NCBI GenBank assembly: GCA_018334495.1
Contig: JAGXLV010000008.1
Coordinates: forward strand, 1-64,000
Reading direction: 5' to 3'
Origin: Oleiphilaceae bacterium
GTDB lineage: Bacteria; Pseudomonadota; Gammaproteobacteria; Pseudomonadales; Oleiphilaceae
Length of the DNA: 64,000 nucleotides
Positions within the stretch are counted from its first letter, which is position 1, and each line of letters begins with the position of its first letter. This document shows, piece after piece, positions 30,389-39,837 of this stretch. A model generated the notes under the pieces. That model was not told the origin of the DNA. It did not search any database and was given only the letters and a program-made list of their open reading frames with translations. The translations under genes and the position numbers were made by a program.

Positions 30389-31891
30389 TTACGCAGAGGC
30401 TGCTAAATGGCTGGCCTGGTTTGTGTCTGCTGTTCCCGCCCTTTCAAAGCGCAGAATGCCGTCATCGACAGGATCTTCGATCAGCATTTTCCGGTCTTTA
30501 CCGTAGTGCATTGTCACCTTCCAGGGACCGCCAAGGCCCTGACGAGGCATGCGGTCCCGGGCACGCATGATATAACCGGGCGCGAAGTCATCCAGCATGC
30601 TTGATTCCGAAGCACAGCCGGCCCTATCAACCGGTCGAACCACGTTTGCGCCACGGCGTTCCATCTGTTCAAACAGGCGGCACAGATAGCGCCCGCCAAT
30701 GTCACACTTCAAAGTCCATGGTGCGTTGGTGTAGCCGAAGATCCAGGCATAGTTGGGCACGTCTTCCAGCATGATCCCCTTATAAGTCATCTTCCTGGGC
30801 ATATCGACTTTCTTGCCATCAAGCGCAAGATTCAGCCCGCCCATTAGCTGAACATCCAGTCCGGTGGCGGCCACGATGATGTCTGCTTCCAGTGTTTGTC
30901 CGGACTTCAGAACGATGCCTTTTTCGGAAAAGTGATCGATATGGTCGGTCACTATATCGGCTTTCCCTGAGCGCAGGCTTTTGAAAAAGTCTCCGTTCGG
31001 TGCCGCGCAAAGCCGTTGTTCCCACGGATTGTAGTTGGGCGAGAAGTGACGCATGTCGACACCCGGGCCCACCTGCCGCCGCATGTGCCACAACATGACC
31101 TTGCGCATGAATGCCGGCCAGCGCTGGCATACCAGAAAAAGACCGCGCTGAAACAGAATGTTGCGTTTACGGGCCATTTTGAAAACAAGCTTCCTGGGGA
31201 GAAACTTCTTCAGCAGCATGGATATTTTGTCCAGATCAGGGATGGCCATGATGTAACTTGGCGAGCGCTGAAGCATGGTCACCTTATCGGACTTGGCGCT
31301 TATGGCAGGAACCATGGTTATGGCGGTGGCACCACTGCCGATCACCACCACTTTCTTTCCGCTGTAATCGAGGTCCTCCGGCCAGAACTGCGGGTGCACA
31401 ATGGCGCCATGGAAGTTTTCCTCGTCTTTGAAAGTGGGGCGGTAGCCTTTGTCAAAGTTATAGTAACCCGCACAGGTGAGCATGAAGTCACAGGTAAATT
31501 GATGGGTTTCTCCGCTTTGCTCGTGATGGGCTGTCAGGGTCCAACGTTTAGTTTCCGAGGACCAGTTGGCGTCGGTGATGTGCAACCCATAGTGAATTTT
31601 GTCGCTGAGACCGAATTCGTCTGCGGTTTCCCTCACGTAGTGGCGTATGTCTGCGCCCTTGGCCAGAACTTCATTGGAATACCAGGGCTTGAAGTTGTAC
31701 CCGAAGCTTGCCATGTCGGAATCGGACCGGATACCCGGATAGCGGAAAAGGTCCCAGGTACCGCCGACTCTTTCGCGGCGCTCAATAATCGCCATGCTAC
31801 GATTCGGATACTCCCGGGCAATGTGGCAGGCGCTGCCGATGCCGGATAGCCCGGCACCAATAATGATCATGTCGAAGTGCGGCGTTGTCAT
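30389..31891 (-). CDS. almA: flavin-containing monooxygenase, AlmA-like
   Basis: 500 aa; IIGAGLSGIGSACHIAREYP...RRERVGGTWDLFRYPGIRSDSDMASFGYNFKPW; whole-length pattern resembles AlmA/BVMO-type enzymes. Confidence 0.75.
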   Translation of the reverse strand: MTTPHFDMIIIGAGLSGIGSACHIAREYPNRSMAIIERRERVGGTWDLFRYPGIRSDSDMASFGYNFKPWYSNEVLAKGADIRHYVRETADEFGLSDKIHYGLHITDANWSSETKRWTLTAHHEQSGETHQFTCDFMLTCAGYYNFDKGYRPTFKDEENFHGAIVHPQFWPEDLDYSGKKVVVIGSGATAITMVPAISAKSDKVTMLQRSPSYIMAIPDLDKISMLLKKFLPRKLVFKMARKRNILFQRGLFLVCQRWPAFMRKVMLWHMRRQVGPGVDMRHFSPNYNPWEQRLCAAPNGDFFKSLRSGKADIVTDHIDHFSEKGIVLKSGQTLEADIIVAATGLDVQLMGGLNLALDGKKVDMPRKMTYKGIMLEDVPNYAWIFGYTNAPWTLKCDIGGRYLCRLFEQMERRGANVVRPVDRAGCASESSMLDDFAPGYIMRARDRMPRQGLGGPWKVTMHYGKDRKMLIEDPVDDGILRFERAGTADTNQASHLAASA

Positions 31892-32067
31892 TTTGTGCCC
31901 CTTGTTTTTGTCAAAGTCGTTACTGTGACGCTAAATATGTCAAAGCAGTGGCTTGACAATATTGACCGAAGCGGACATTTTTTGTCGGATGGCGACATGA
32001 TGGCGTTGCATTGACCAAGTTCGGGTTCTGACTCTTGGTGAAATAAAAAAATTAAGGGAGTAGTCGG

Positions 32068-33099
32068 ATGCCGAGTCTGATCCGGGCAACGAACCTGTGG
32101 GGCTTTGAGGAACAAGTCAGACGCAAGGGTGGGGACCCTTTGCCACTGCTGGCCCGACAACATATTCCGGCGTTGTGCGAGCGGGATGACAGCTCCTTTG
32201 TTGTCTTCAAACAATTAACCGCCATGCTTGAAGATTCTGCGGTCGAGTTGCAGGAACCGGCATTCGGTATGCGGCTTGCCGAGTATCAGGGCATGGATAT
32301 TCTCGGGCCTATTTCTGTTGCGGTTCGCAGCGCGGCAACGGTGGGAGATGCGATCGGCAGTGTTGCCCGTTACCTTCATCTCCATTGCCCCGCTTTGATG
32401 CTTGGCACTTCCATGGCTTGCCATAACGGATATGCAGTGATCAGGTTTCGACTAGATATCGATGAAGAAGGCGCAGGGTATCGCCCTCAAGCGAATGAGC
32501 TGAGCCTTGCCAATGCCATGGAAGTAATGAAACTACTGTGCGGTGAAGATTTTCGGCCCTTGTCCGTTCATTTCAGGCACTCGCAAATTGCCGACATCGA
32601 AGTTTACCGCGAGATTTATCGCGCGCCGCCGCGTTTTGATCAGAGCTGGAGCGGTTTTTGCCTGCCGGTGAGTATGGTGGACACCCCATTGTCGAGTGCG
32701 GATCACCAGACGTGGGAACTGGCTCAGCGTTACCTCGATTCCCAGCAGGCGCCGAACGCGAGCTCTGTGGCCGAGGATGTCTCCAGCCTGATCAGCACGC
32801 TGTTGCCTACGGGGCAATGCAGCAGTAGAGCCATCGCATCGCAGCTCTCGATGCATCAGCGTACCTTGCAGCGCAAACTTGCTGACGAGGGCCAGAGCTT
32901 TGAAAAGCTGCTCAATGAAGAACGCCAACGATTGGCCCATCAGTACCTGATGGAATCCAATCTGGCTCTGAGTCAGATTACTGGCTTGCTCGGCTATGCT
33001 GAGCAGGCGACTTTCACACGCGCTTGCAAGGCGTGGTTTGGTATGACGCCCCGAGGCTACCGAAGACAGCTTCACGCCGCCGATCAAATGAGAAAATGA
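32068..33099 (+). CDS. AraC family transcriptional regulator
   Basis: 343 aa; C-terminal AraC HTH (LSMHQRTLQRKLADEGQSFEKLLNEERQRLAHQYLMESNLALSQITGLLGYAEQATFTRACKAWFGMTPRGYR). Confidence 0.93.
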   Translation: MPSLIRATNLWGFEEQVRRKGGDPLPLLARQHIPALCERDDSSFVVFKQLTAMLEDSAVELQEPAFGMRLAEYQGMDILGPISVAVRSAATVGDAIGSVARYLHLHCPALMLGTSMACHNGYAVIRFRLDIDEEGAGYRPQANELSLANAMEVMKLLCGEDFRPLSVHFRHSQIADIEVYREIYRAPPRFDQSWSGFCLPVSMVDTPLSSADHQTWELAQRYLDSQQAPNASSVAEDVSSLISTLLPTGQCSSRAIASQLSMHQRTLQRKLADEGQSFEKLLNEERQRLAHQYLMESNLALSQITGLLGYAEQATFTRACKAWFGMTPRGYRRQLHAADQMRK

Positions 33100-33101
33100 C
33101 T

Positions 33102-33240
33102 ATGAATAATCTGGATTATAAGGTGGTCACACAGGCCGCCAACTGACTGGAAAAGGACAAAAATATTTGGTTGTGCACCGTGCTGTCTACCTTTCGCTCA
33201 TTGCCCCGTGAGCCAGGTTCACTCATGGTTTCCGCGGCAT
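33102..33240 (+). pseudogene. XdhC/CoxI family protein N-terminal remnant
   Basis: In one frame: MNNLDYKVVTQAAN*LEKDKNIWLCTVLSTFRSLPREPGSLMVS; matches the XdhC N-terminal pattern (AxxWLExxxxVWLxTVxxTxGSSPRxxGxxMxx) with TGA where Trp is expected, then truncated. Confidence 0.65.
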
Positions 33241-33384
33241 GGCGTTGTCCCTGCGCGGGCCCTGGGCTTTTCCCGGTGTGACGGTAACGCTGAAGATATC
33301 GCCGGCGTCGCGACCATCCAGGGCTTCTTCCAGGCCCCGTAAAACGCCGCCATGGCCATGCAGATAGGCATTCGGCTCACCGCC
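33223..33384 (-). pseudogene. SlyD-like FKBP-type peptidyl-prolyl isomerase fragment
   Basis: GGEPNAYLHGHGGVLRGLEEALDGRDAGDIFSVTVTPGKAQGPRRDNAMPRKP matches the SlyD core (PLAYLHGxGNIIPGLExALEGKxxGDxFxVTVxPExAYG) without N- or C-terminal parts. Confidence 0.7.
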
Positions 33385-34297
33385 TGCCTGCCGAGGAGCT
33401 ATAAGCCGTGACGGTGTCTGCGGTGGGTTGACGACTAAAAATGCCAATAATCGGCGTGTCATGAGCCCGCAACACCGGCTCGATTTGCCGATGCAATGAA
33501 TGGTAGCGGTAGAACGGAACCCGCGGAAAGAGATGGTGGATGGAATGCAGATTCTGGCCCAGCCAGAACCATTCCAGCGGTCTCATCCAGCGAGGCATAA
33601 TCAGGCTGCAGGTGTTTCGATAACGGCCCGGTTCGTTGTGGGGAATGTGCGGGCGATAGGCGAACCAGTAGACCGTGAAGAATCCGCCAAGCAGGTATCC
33701 CAAAAGCACGACAACGCTAGCACCAGGCTGATCAATAATCATCAGAAACAAGGCCCGCCAGCCCACGGACACCAGCAACTCGGAACAATAAATCGCACGC
33801 TCTTTCACTGATGTCTTCGGCCAGTGGGACCGTGCAAAAAACGTGTTCTGCAGCCAGATAAACTGGATCACCGTGACGATGGCACTGATCGGCCCGCGGC
33901 TCATTCCGTTGATCATAAAATCCGGGTCTTTGTCCGGCTGATTGGTGTATCGATGATGGGTGAAATGCTCAACCCGGTGGGATTGGTAAGGTATTGCGAT
34001 CAGTGGCGCCACCGCGTACCCACACAGATCGTTCAGCCACCTCAGGCGCTGGCTGTTTCCGTGAACATTGCCGTGAACCGCCTCATGCAGAGGCGTGTAT
34101 GCCATGTACGTCAGGGCCCCGAGAATAAGCGTCGCGAGCCACCAAGAGATCAGCCCGGCGGCGAACAAGGCAAGGTTGAGGACAAACGCGGCTACAACCA
34201 GCCCCACCAGAGCGACCGTGGGCCAGGCAACCATTCCAATATGCTGTTTTGCCGCCGCGATGGCCTGCTTGTTGAGACCCGCCAGATCGTGAGACAT
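33377..34297 (-). CDS. membrane fatty acid desaturase family protein
   Basis: 306 aa; His boxes HEAVHGNVH, HRVEHFTHHRYTN, HSIHHLFPRVP. Confidence 0.9.
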   Translation of the reverse strand: MSHDLAGLNKQAIAAAKQHIGMVAWPTVALVGLVVAAFVLNLALFAAGLISWWLATLILGALTYMAYTPLHEAVHGNVHGNSQRLRWLNDLCGYAVAPLIAIPYQSHRVEHFTHHRYTNQPDKDPDFMINGMSRGPISAIVTVIQFIWLQNTFFARSHWPKTSVKERAIYCSELLVSVGWRALFLMIIDQPGASVVVLLGYLLGGFFTVYWFAYRPHIPHNEPGRYRNTCSLIMPRWMRPLEWFWLGQNLHSIHHLFPRVPFYRYHSLHRQIEPVLRAHDTPIIGIFSRQPTADTVTAYSSSAGRR

Positions 34298-34603
34298 TCG
34301 CCTTCTCCGGTGTTTCGAAAAACCTGCACCACCTTACGTTTCAGGACAGCGCAAGCAAATGACAGAGACGTTCATTCAGCATGGCATTTACAGTTAAAGC
34401 AAATATTGTACGATTTAAGTTTAGAGAGTGGGGGCCTGGCTCCTTAACTGCTCCAAATCCCCAGCATTGCTCCTGTGCCCAGAACCAGCGCCCCAGCTAC
34501 TTCCCCGACGCACCTGCATGGCCGGCTATGGCGATATCGCCAACTGGCTGAACAAACGCAGCAAAACCGTTAGCGGTGTTTCTCACCGGTACGGGAGGTG
34601 ATC

Positions 34604-34684
34604 ATGCCCAAGGGTCTACACTCGAGGAATCGGCACAACCAGGGCTATGACTTCTCGGCTCTGGTAACAAGCCACCCAGCTTAA
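34604..34684 (+). pseudogene. RlmF (23S rRNA A1618 methyltransferase) N-terminal remnant
   Basis: MPKGLHSRNRHNQGYDFSALVTSHPA* matches the RlmF N-terminus (GLHPRNRHxxxYDxxxLxxxxPxL), then stops. Confidence 0.6.
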
Positions 34685-34894
34685 GCTAAATAACCTTGCC
34701 CGTAGTCGCGGTGAGCAAAAAGCAAACACCGAATCCCCCGCCCTGTTGCCCATGGGGTGTGTAGTGGGATAATAAGAGCGGTAGGAATCGCGATGTTTAC
34801 GGTCTTTTCTGTGAGAGGCTCCGGGGTCTGTCCCCATTGCTTACGCGACCTCTAAACCGGCGCGTAAAGCGGACGTTAACCATAGGAGGACAGC

Positions 34895-35389
34895 GTGAAG
34901 TATTTTGCTTACGGATCAAATATGTCTCTCCCAAGATTGAAAGAGAGGGTTCCAAGTGCTGAACGAATTGGCACCTATACGCTTGTTGAGCATTCTCTTC
35001 GATTTCACAAGGTGAACAAAAAAGACGGATCTGGAAAATGCGATGTGCTATTCACAAGAAAAACCGAAGATTATGTGATTGGCGTGCTATTCGAAATACC
35101 AGAAGACGAGAAAGGCGCGCTCGACAGAGCGGAGGGGTTGGGTTGGGGCTATCAGGAAAAGCGAGTCTTGGTAAACGATCGCCAGGGAAACTCCCTTGAA
35201 GCTGTTACTTACTATGCAACGAAAACAGATTCCTCTTTGCTGCCCTACACTTGGTATCTTCATCACGTCATATACGGGGCGAAAGAAGCAGGAGTTCCGG
35301 CTGACTACCTGGATGCCTTGTCAGCCACAAAAAGCAAGGAAGACCCTGATAAAAAAAGGGATGCTAGAGAGCGTGCAATATACAGTTAA
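34895..35389 (+). CDS. gamma-glutamylcyclotransferase-like family protein
   Basis: MKYFAYGSNMSLPRLKERVPSAERIGTYTLVEHSLRFHK...; AYGSNM motif. Confidence 0.9.
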   Translation: MKYFAYGSNMSLPRLKERVPSAERIGTYTLVEHSLRFHKVNKKDGSGKCDVLFTRKTEDYVIGVLFEIPEDEKGALDRAEGLGWGYQEKRVLVNDRQGNSLEAVTYYATKTDSSLLPYTWYLHHVIYGAKEAGVPADYLDALSATKSKEDPDKKRDARERAIYS

Positions 35390-35495
35390 CGCAAGCACAG
35401 CGACGTCTTATCCATTGCGGCTTCGCCTCCACCCCTATGCGTCAAGGTAGTTGTCACCTGATAATTGCATCACTCATTGGGCCTTGGCAGCGGGC

Positions 35496-38400
35496 TCAGG
35501 CTTCATCCCTGTTCCCGGCGTTGTTACTGGCGGCATGGAAGTAAAGTAGCGGAATCAGCACCAGGGTGAGCAGGGTGGAGACGAGAACACCGCTTGCCAG
35601 GGTCAGCCCCAGGGGTTCGAGTGAGGGCTCGAAAATGAGCACCCCGCTCCCGAACATAACGGTGGCAGCGGTCAGAATGATGGGCCGTGTGCGCTGTGCG
35701 CCTGCCTGGATCACGGCTTCCCTGAGATCCATCCCTTCATCCTGTCGTTTCTCGATGAAGTCCACCAGCAGGATGGCATTCCGGGTGACGATGCCGCCCA
35801 GTGCGATGACCCCAAGCACACCCGTACCGGCGATATTGATGCCCCAGGCCCAGTGTGCCGGGATTACCCCGATGAAGATCAACGGGATTGGCAGCATGAT
35901 CAACAGGGGCAGGCGGTAGGAACGAAACCAGCCGGCCAGCAATACGTAAATCAGGATCATGACAATAAGGCCCGCTACGCCTAAGTCCCGATAGACATCC
36001 CGCGTCATTTCCCATTCCCCCGACCAGTAGAGCATTGCTTTGCCGGCTTCATCCGGTGGCGCAAGCCAGCGTACCTCGGTGTTTTCAATGCTGACCGGAG
36101 ATTTCATCTGTACTGTCAGGGGCTGGGCCAGAGAACGGTCCAGATCGGCAAACACCGTTGTTACCGGCATAAGCCCGCGGCGGAAGCGTGCGGCTTCTCC
36201 CTCCCGGTAATTGAAATCAACGATGGACTCCAGGGATACTGGCTGGCCGTCAACATTGATGACGTACAGGCTCTTGATGGCCCGGTCTGTTTCACGGTCC
36301 GCTTGTGCGAGTCTCAGGATGATCGGGATGGGATCCCGGGAGTTCCTGCTGCCGGACCAGTTGGCGAGAGTTTGTCCCTGGATGGCAAGATAAAGGCTGC
36401 GGGTTACCTCTGCCGGGTTGACGCCGAAGGTGGCGGCCCGTTCGGGGTTCACATCCAGGTCAAGAGTGGGCCGTGGTTGTGAGGGGCTTTGATCGGTTGA
36501 AATCACGCCCTTCTGTTCCCTGAGCCATTGCTCAACCTGCCGTGCAGCCAAGCGGCGGGTTTCCGGGTCCGGCCCGTAAATTTCCGCCGTGATATCCCGG
36601 TCGCTGCTGGGGCCGGAGGGAATACGACTGATATGACCTTTTCCGCCATGGGGTTCCAGCCATTCAACGAGCTTGTGTGCAATTTCCCGGCTGACTTCGT
36701 AACTCTGCCGGTCCCGCTGCTGTTCCGGGACCAGAATCACGTTCAATGTCAGATCATTGGGGGCTTTTTGCTCAGGTGAGGACAGGGTTTCGGGGGGATG
36801 AATCAGCGGAGCTGACAGGCCAGAATAGACAGTGACTGCCCTTACTTCCGGAACCGCGCGGAGGTGGCGGTTGATCTGCGAGGCGACCGTGAGGGACTCG
36901 GTCAGTGTGGATGCCGGCGGCAGCTCGATATTGACGGCGAACAGGTTGCGATCCAGCAGAGGGGTCAGTCCGATCTGGACGGTCCGAAAAGCCACCAGTG
37001 AAAAACTGGCGATAAGCAGAATGACAAGGCCCAGATAGAACACCCAGCGCAGCCACGCAGCCGCCAGGAAGGGTGTAAGAATTTGGCGATAGCAGGCAAC
37101 GAAAAGAGTTTCTCTGGGTCTCTGGTTTTCGGAATCGCCGTTTTCCCCGTTGTCGTCCGCTGTGGTGGCATCACTTTTTACCTTGAGCAGGCGAAAGCCG
37201 AAATAGGGCGTAATGGTGAGAGCAATCAGCAGTGAAAACAGGACTGCGGCCGAGGCACCTACAGGAATGGCGCGAACATACTGGCCCATTTCTCCGGTGA
37301 TATAGGCGGTGGGCAGCAGGGTAGCTACGACCAGAAGGTCTGCCAGGATTGTCGGATTGCCCACCTCGTTTACCGCCCTGACCGTCAACTCGCGGGTTTT
37401 TTCTCCGGCCCGCTGAAAGTGGCGGGACACGTTTTCCAGCATGACCACGGCGTCGTCCGAGAGTATGCCAATTGCCAGGATCATGGCGGCGATGGATACC
37501 GGGTTAAGGGTAAAACCAAGGTGGTGATAGAGGTAGGGAACAACGGAAAGCGAGGCCGGCATCATGATGGCAATAATCACAGCCGCGCGCCAGCCAAGTC
37601 CCAGCCAGATAATACCGACAACCACCAAGGTGCCCGACAGTAGCTGGAACAGCACGTTGTAGACGCGTTCTGTCGCATCTGTACCGGCATCGTGGGTGAT
37701 ATCCAGTTGTACATCAGCCGGCAGGGCGGTATCCGCAAATTTGCCCAGTCTCGCCCGCACCTGACGGGTGATATCGCTGACATTCATGCCTTCAAGCGTG
37801 GTCACAGCCAGGGTGACCGCGGGAAAGGGAACCGACTGTCCCTGTTGCCAGTGCAGAACGGCCTGATTCTGCTCTACCCGGCCCATTCGGATGTCCGCCA
37901 CTTCCTCCAGATACACCGGCCCGCCGCCATCAGTCCCGACCGGTATGCGGCCAAGCTGTGCTGTGCTGGTAAAAGCCATTCCCGCCTGCAGATCGGTCAC
38001 CGGCTTGCCTTCCAGCCGGCCTGCCGGGACCTGACGGGTTGCCCCGGCGACGGCCTCCGCCAGCTGGTTCAGGGGGATTTTCCGGGCTGCCAGATCCGTT
38101 GGCCTGGGCATGATCTCGATCGCCGCCCGGTCGCCGCCAAAGCGCCCGATGTCCCGCACTCCGGGGAGGGTGAGAAGGTCTGCCGAGAGTTCGCCGGCTA
38201 TGTCTTCAAGGCGGCCAGGGTCGAGGAGCTTGCTGCTGAGGGTGGCCAGAAGCACCACCAGTCTTGCCTCGCCAAAGGTCTGGATTTTTGCCGGGCCGGC
38301 CATTTCCGGCAATTCGCCGGCGCGGGCCTCAAACACCTCATTGAGTTCGGAAAATGCGGTCGCTTTGGCGGTACCCGCATCGAATTCAATGGACAAAAGG

Positions 38401-38696
38401 GCTGCATGATCGGAACTGCTGCTTCGAACCTCGCTGACCGAGGCAATTTCACGAACCCAACTGGCCGTCCGGCGTGCAAGCTGCTCATCAACCCGCTCCA
38501 CACCGGCCCCTGGCCAGGGAAGAAGAACCAAGGCGGCAGGCACATCAATGTCAGGGCGGTCTTCACGGGGCGTAACCAGAAGCGCGAAACCGCCCAGCAG
38601 AAAACAGGCGATAAGGAACAGGGGAACCACGGGAGAATCCAGTAACCGGTTGGCAATGTGCCCCGCCAGACCCAGTTGGATCTTACCCTTCGCCAT
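35496..38696 (-). CDS. RND efflux transporter permease
   Basis: ~1066 aa AcrB/acriflavin-resistance family with repeated TM clusters. Confidence 0.95.
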   Translation of the reverse strand: MAKGKIQLGLAGHIANRLLDSPVVPLFLIACFLLGGFALLVTPREDRPDIDVPAALVLLPWPGAGVERVDEQLARRTASWVREIASVSEVRSSSSDHAALLSIEFDAGTAKATAFSELNEVFEARAGELPEMAGPAKIQTFGEARLVVLLATLSSKLLDPGRLEDIAGELSADLLTLPGVRDIGRFGGDRAAIEIMPRPTDLAARKIPLNQLAEAVAGATRQVPAGRLEGKPVTDLQAGMAFTSTAQLGRIPVGTDGGGPVYLEEVADIRMGRVEQNQAVLHWQQGQSVPFPAVTLAVTTLEGMNVSDITRQVRARLGKFADTALPADVQLDITHDAGTDATERVYNVLFQLLSGTLVVVGIIWLGLGWRAAVIIAIMMPASLSVVPYLYHHLGFTLNPVSIAAMILAIGILSDDAVVMLENVSRHFQRAGEKTRELTVRAVNEVGNPTILADLLVVATLLPTAYITGEMGQYVRAIPVGASAAVLFSLLIALTITPYFGFRLLKVKSDATTADDNGENGDSENQRPRETLFVACYRQILTPFLAAAWLRWVFYLGLVILLIASFSLVAFRTVQIGLTPLLDRNLFAVNIELPPASTLTESLTVASQINRHLRAVPEVRAVTVYSGLSAPLIHPPETLSSPEQKAPNDLTLNVILVPEQQRDRQSYEVSREIAHKLVEWLEPHGGKGHISRIPSGPSSDRDITAEIYGPDPETRRLAARQVEQWLREQKGVISTDQSPSQPRPTLDLDVNPERAATFGVNPAEVTRSLYLAIQGQTLANWSGSRNSRDPIPIILRLAQADRETDRAIKSLYVINVDGQPVSLESIVDFNYREGEAARFRRGLMPVTTVFADLDRSLAQPLTVQMKSPVSIENTEVRWLAPPDEAGKAMLYWSGEWEMTRDVYRDLGVAGLIVMILIYVLLAGWFRSYRLPLLIMLPIPLIFIGVIPAHWAWGINIAGTGVLGVIALGGIVTRNAILLVDFIEKRQDEGMDLREAVIQAGAQRTRPIILTAATVMFGSGVLIFEPSLEPLGLTLASGVLVSTLLTLVLIPLLYFHAASNNAGNRDEA

Positions 38697-39837
38697 GGGC
38701 TGCACCGGGATTATCAATCGTTACCCGTTGGCCATCCTGCAGATCGGGAGAAGGGTCCAGAACCACCCGATCACCCACCTCAAGCCCCTCGGTAACAGGA
38801 ATCAGGCCGCTTGTATCCGCCGGGGTGGCCGCTGTTTTGATCCATCTTAAATTGATGACTGCCGATTCGCCGGACGCCTGATCATCCGGGCTCGTCACCA
38901 CCAGCGCTCCGGTCAGCTGCCCCCGGCGGATGAGCGCGTCTTCCGGCAAGCCCACCCAGGCAGTGCCCTGGCGTTGCTGTTCCGGCTCGCCAGCCGGCAC
39001 CACCACCGAGACAACCTGACCCGGCGCAAGGCTCGATGTTTCCGCCTCCAGCGCAAGCCTCAATCGTTGGCCGGTGCCCTTGCTGTCCAGTGCGGGGATC
39101 ACACTGACCAGTCGTGCTTCCAGGACCTCCCTGTCTGATCCCGTAATGACGGAGAGCGATTGCCCCTGGGTCAGTGCGGCGGCCTGGTTGCTGGAGACCG
39201 GCACCTCGACCCTCATGGTATGACGCTCCTCCAGCACCAGCAGAGGCTGCCCAGGGCCGACAAAACTGCCAGCGTCTGCCAGTTTTTCAGAAACCAGGCC
39301 GTCAAATGGCGCTGTCAACCGGGTATAGCTGAGATTGGCTTGCTGCGCGTCGAGTTCGGACTGCGCCGCCTGCAGCTGTGCCTCCAGCTCCTTGAGCCTG
39401 ATGCCGGCCCGCTCGGTACGCACCCGCGCGATCAGGTCTTCCTCATAAAGCCTCTGGAGTCGCTCCGTGTCCAGCCGGGCCTGCTGAACCGCAGCCTCCG
39501 CCGCTGCCATCTTTTCCCGGGCGGCCGCTATGGCGGCCCTGATGTCTCTGGCGTCAATGGTGGCAAGTAACTCGCCGGCGACCACCTGGTCCCCGGGTTC
39601 TCTGGTAACCGATATCAGAGTGCCGGCCACGCGGGTACTGAGCAGAGCGCGGCTTCCCGGCCGGACAATGCCCGGCAACTGGCGGGTTGAGGGGTAATCC
39701 CACGCGCTGATTTCCGCCAGGGTAACCGGCCGGGTTTGCGGCGTTTTCGCTTCGCTGGACGGCGTTTGGTCCGAACAGCCTGTCATTGCCCAGAAAAAGG
39801 CCGGCAACAGCACCAGAAAGCGGATGACAGTCGTCAT
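38683..39837 (-). CDS. RND efflux periplasmic adaptor (membrane fusion protein)
   Basis: 384 aa; lipoprotein-like N-terminus, hairpin and barrel architecture; overlaps the permease gene. Confidence 0.93.
   Translation of the reverse strand: MTTVIRFLVLLPAFFWAMTGCSDQTPSSEAKTPQTRPVTLAEISAWDYPSTRQLPGIVRPGSRALLSTRVAGTLISVTREPGDQVVAGELLATIDARDIRAAIAAAREKMAAAEAAVQQARLDTERLQRLYEEDLIARVRTERAGIRLKELEAQLQAAQSELDAQQANLSYTRLTAPFDGLVSEKLADAGSFVGPGQPLLVLEERHTMRVEVPVSSNQAAALTQGQSLSVITGSDREVLEARLVSVIPALDSKGTGQRLRLALEAETSSLAPGQVVSVVVPAGEPEQQRQGTAWVGLPEDALIRRGQLTGALVVTSPDDQASGESAVINLRWIKTAATPADTSGLIPVTEGLEVGDRVVLDPSPDLQDGQRVTIDNPGAAHGEG

Noticed and set aside
37692-38645. 317 aa ORF antisense to the RND permease
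   Set aside because: Shadow ORF; permease and adaptor frames explain the region.
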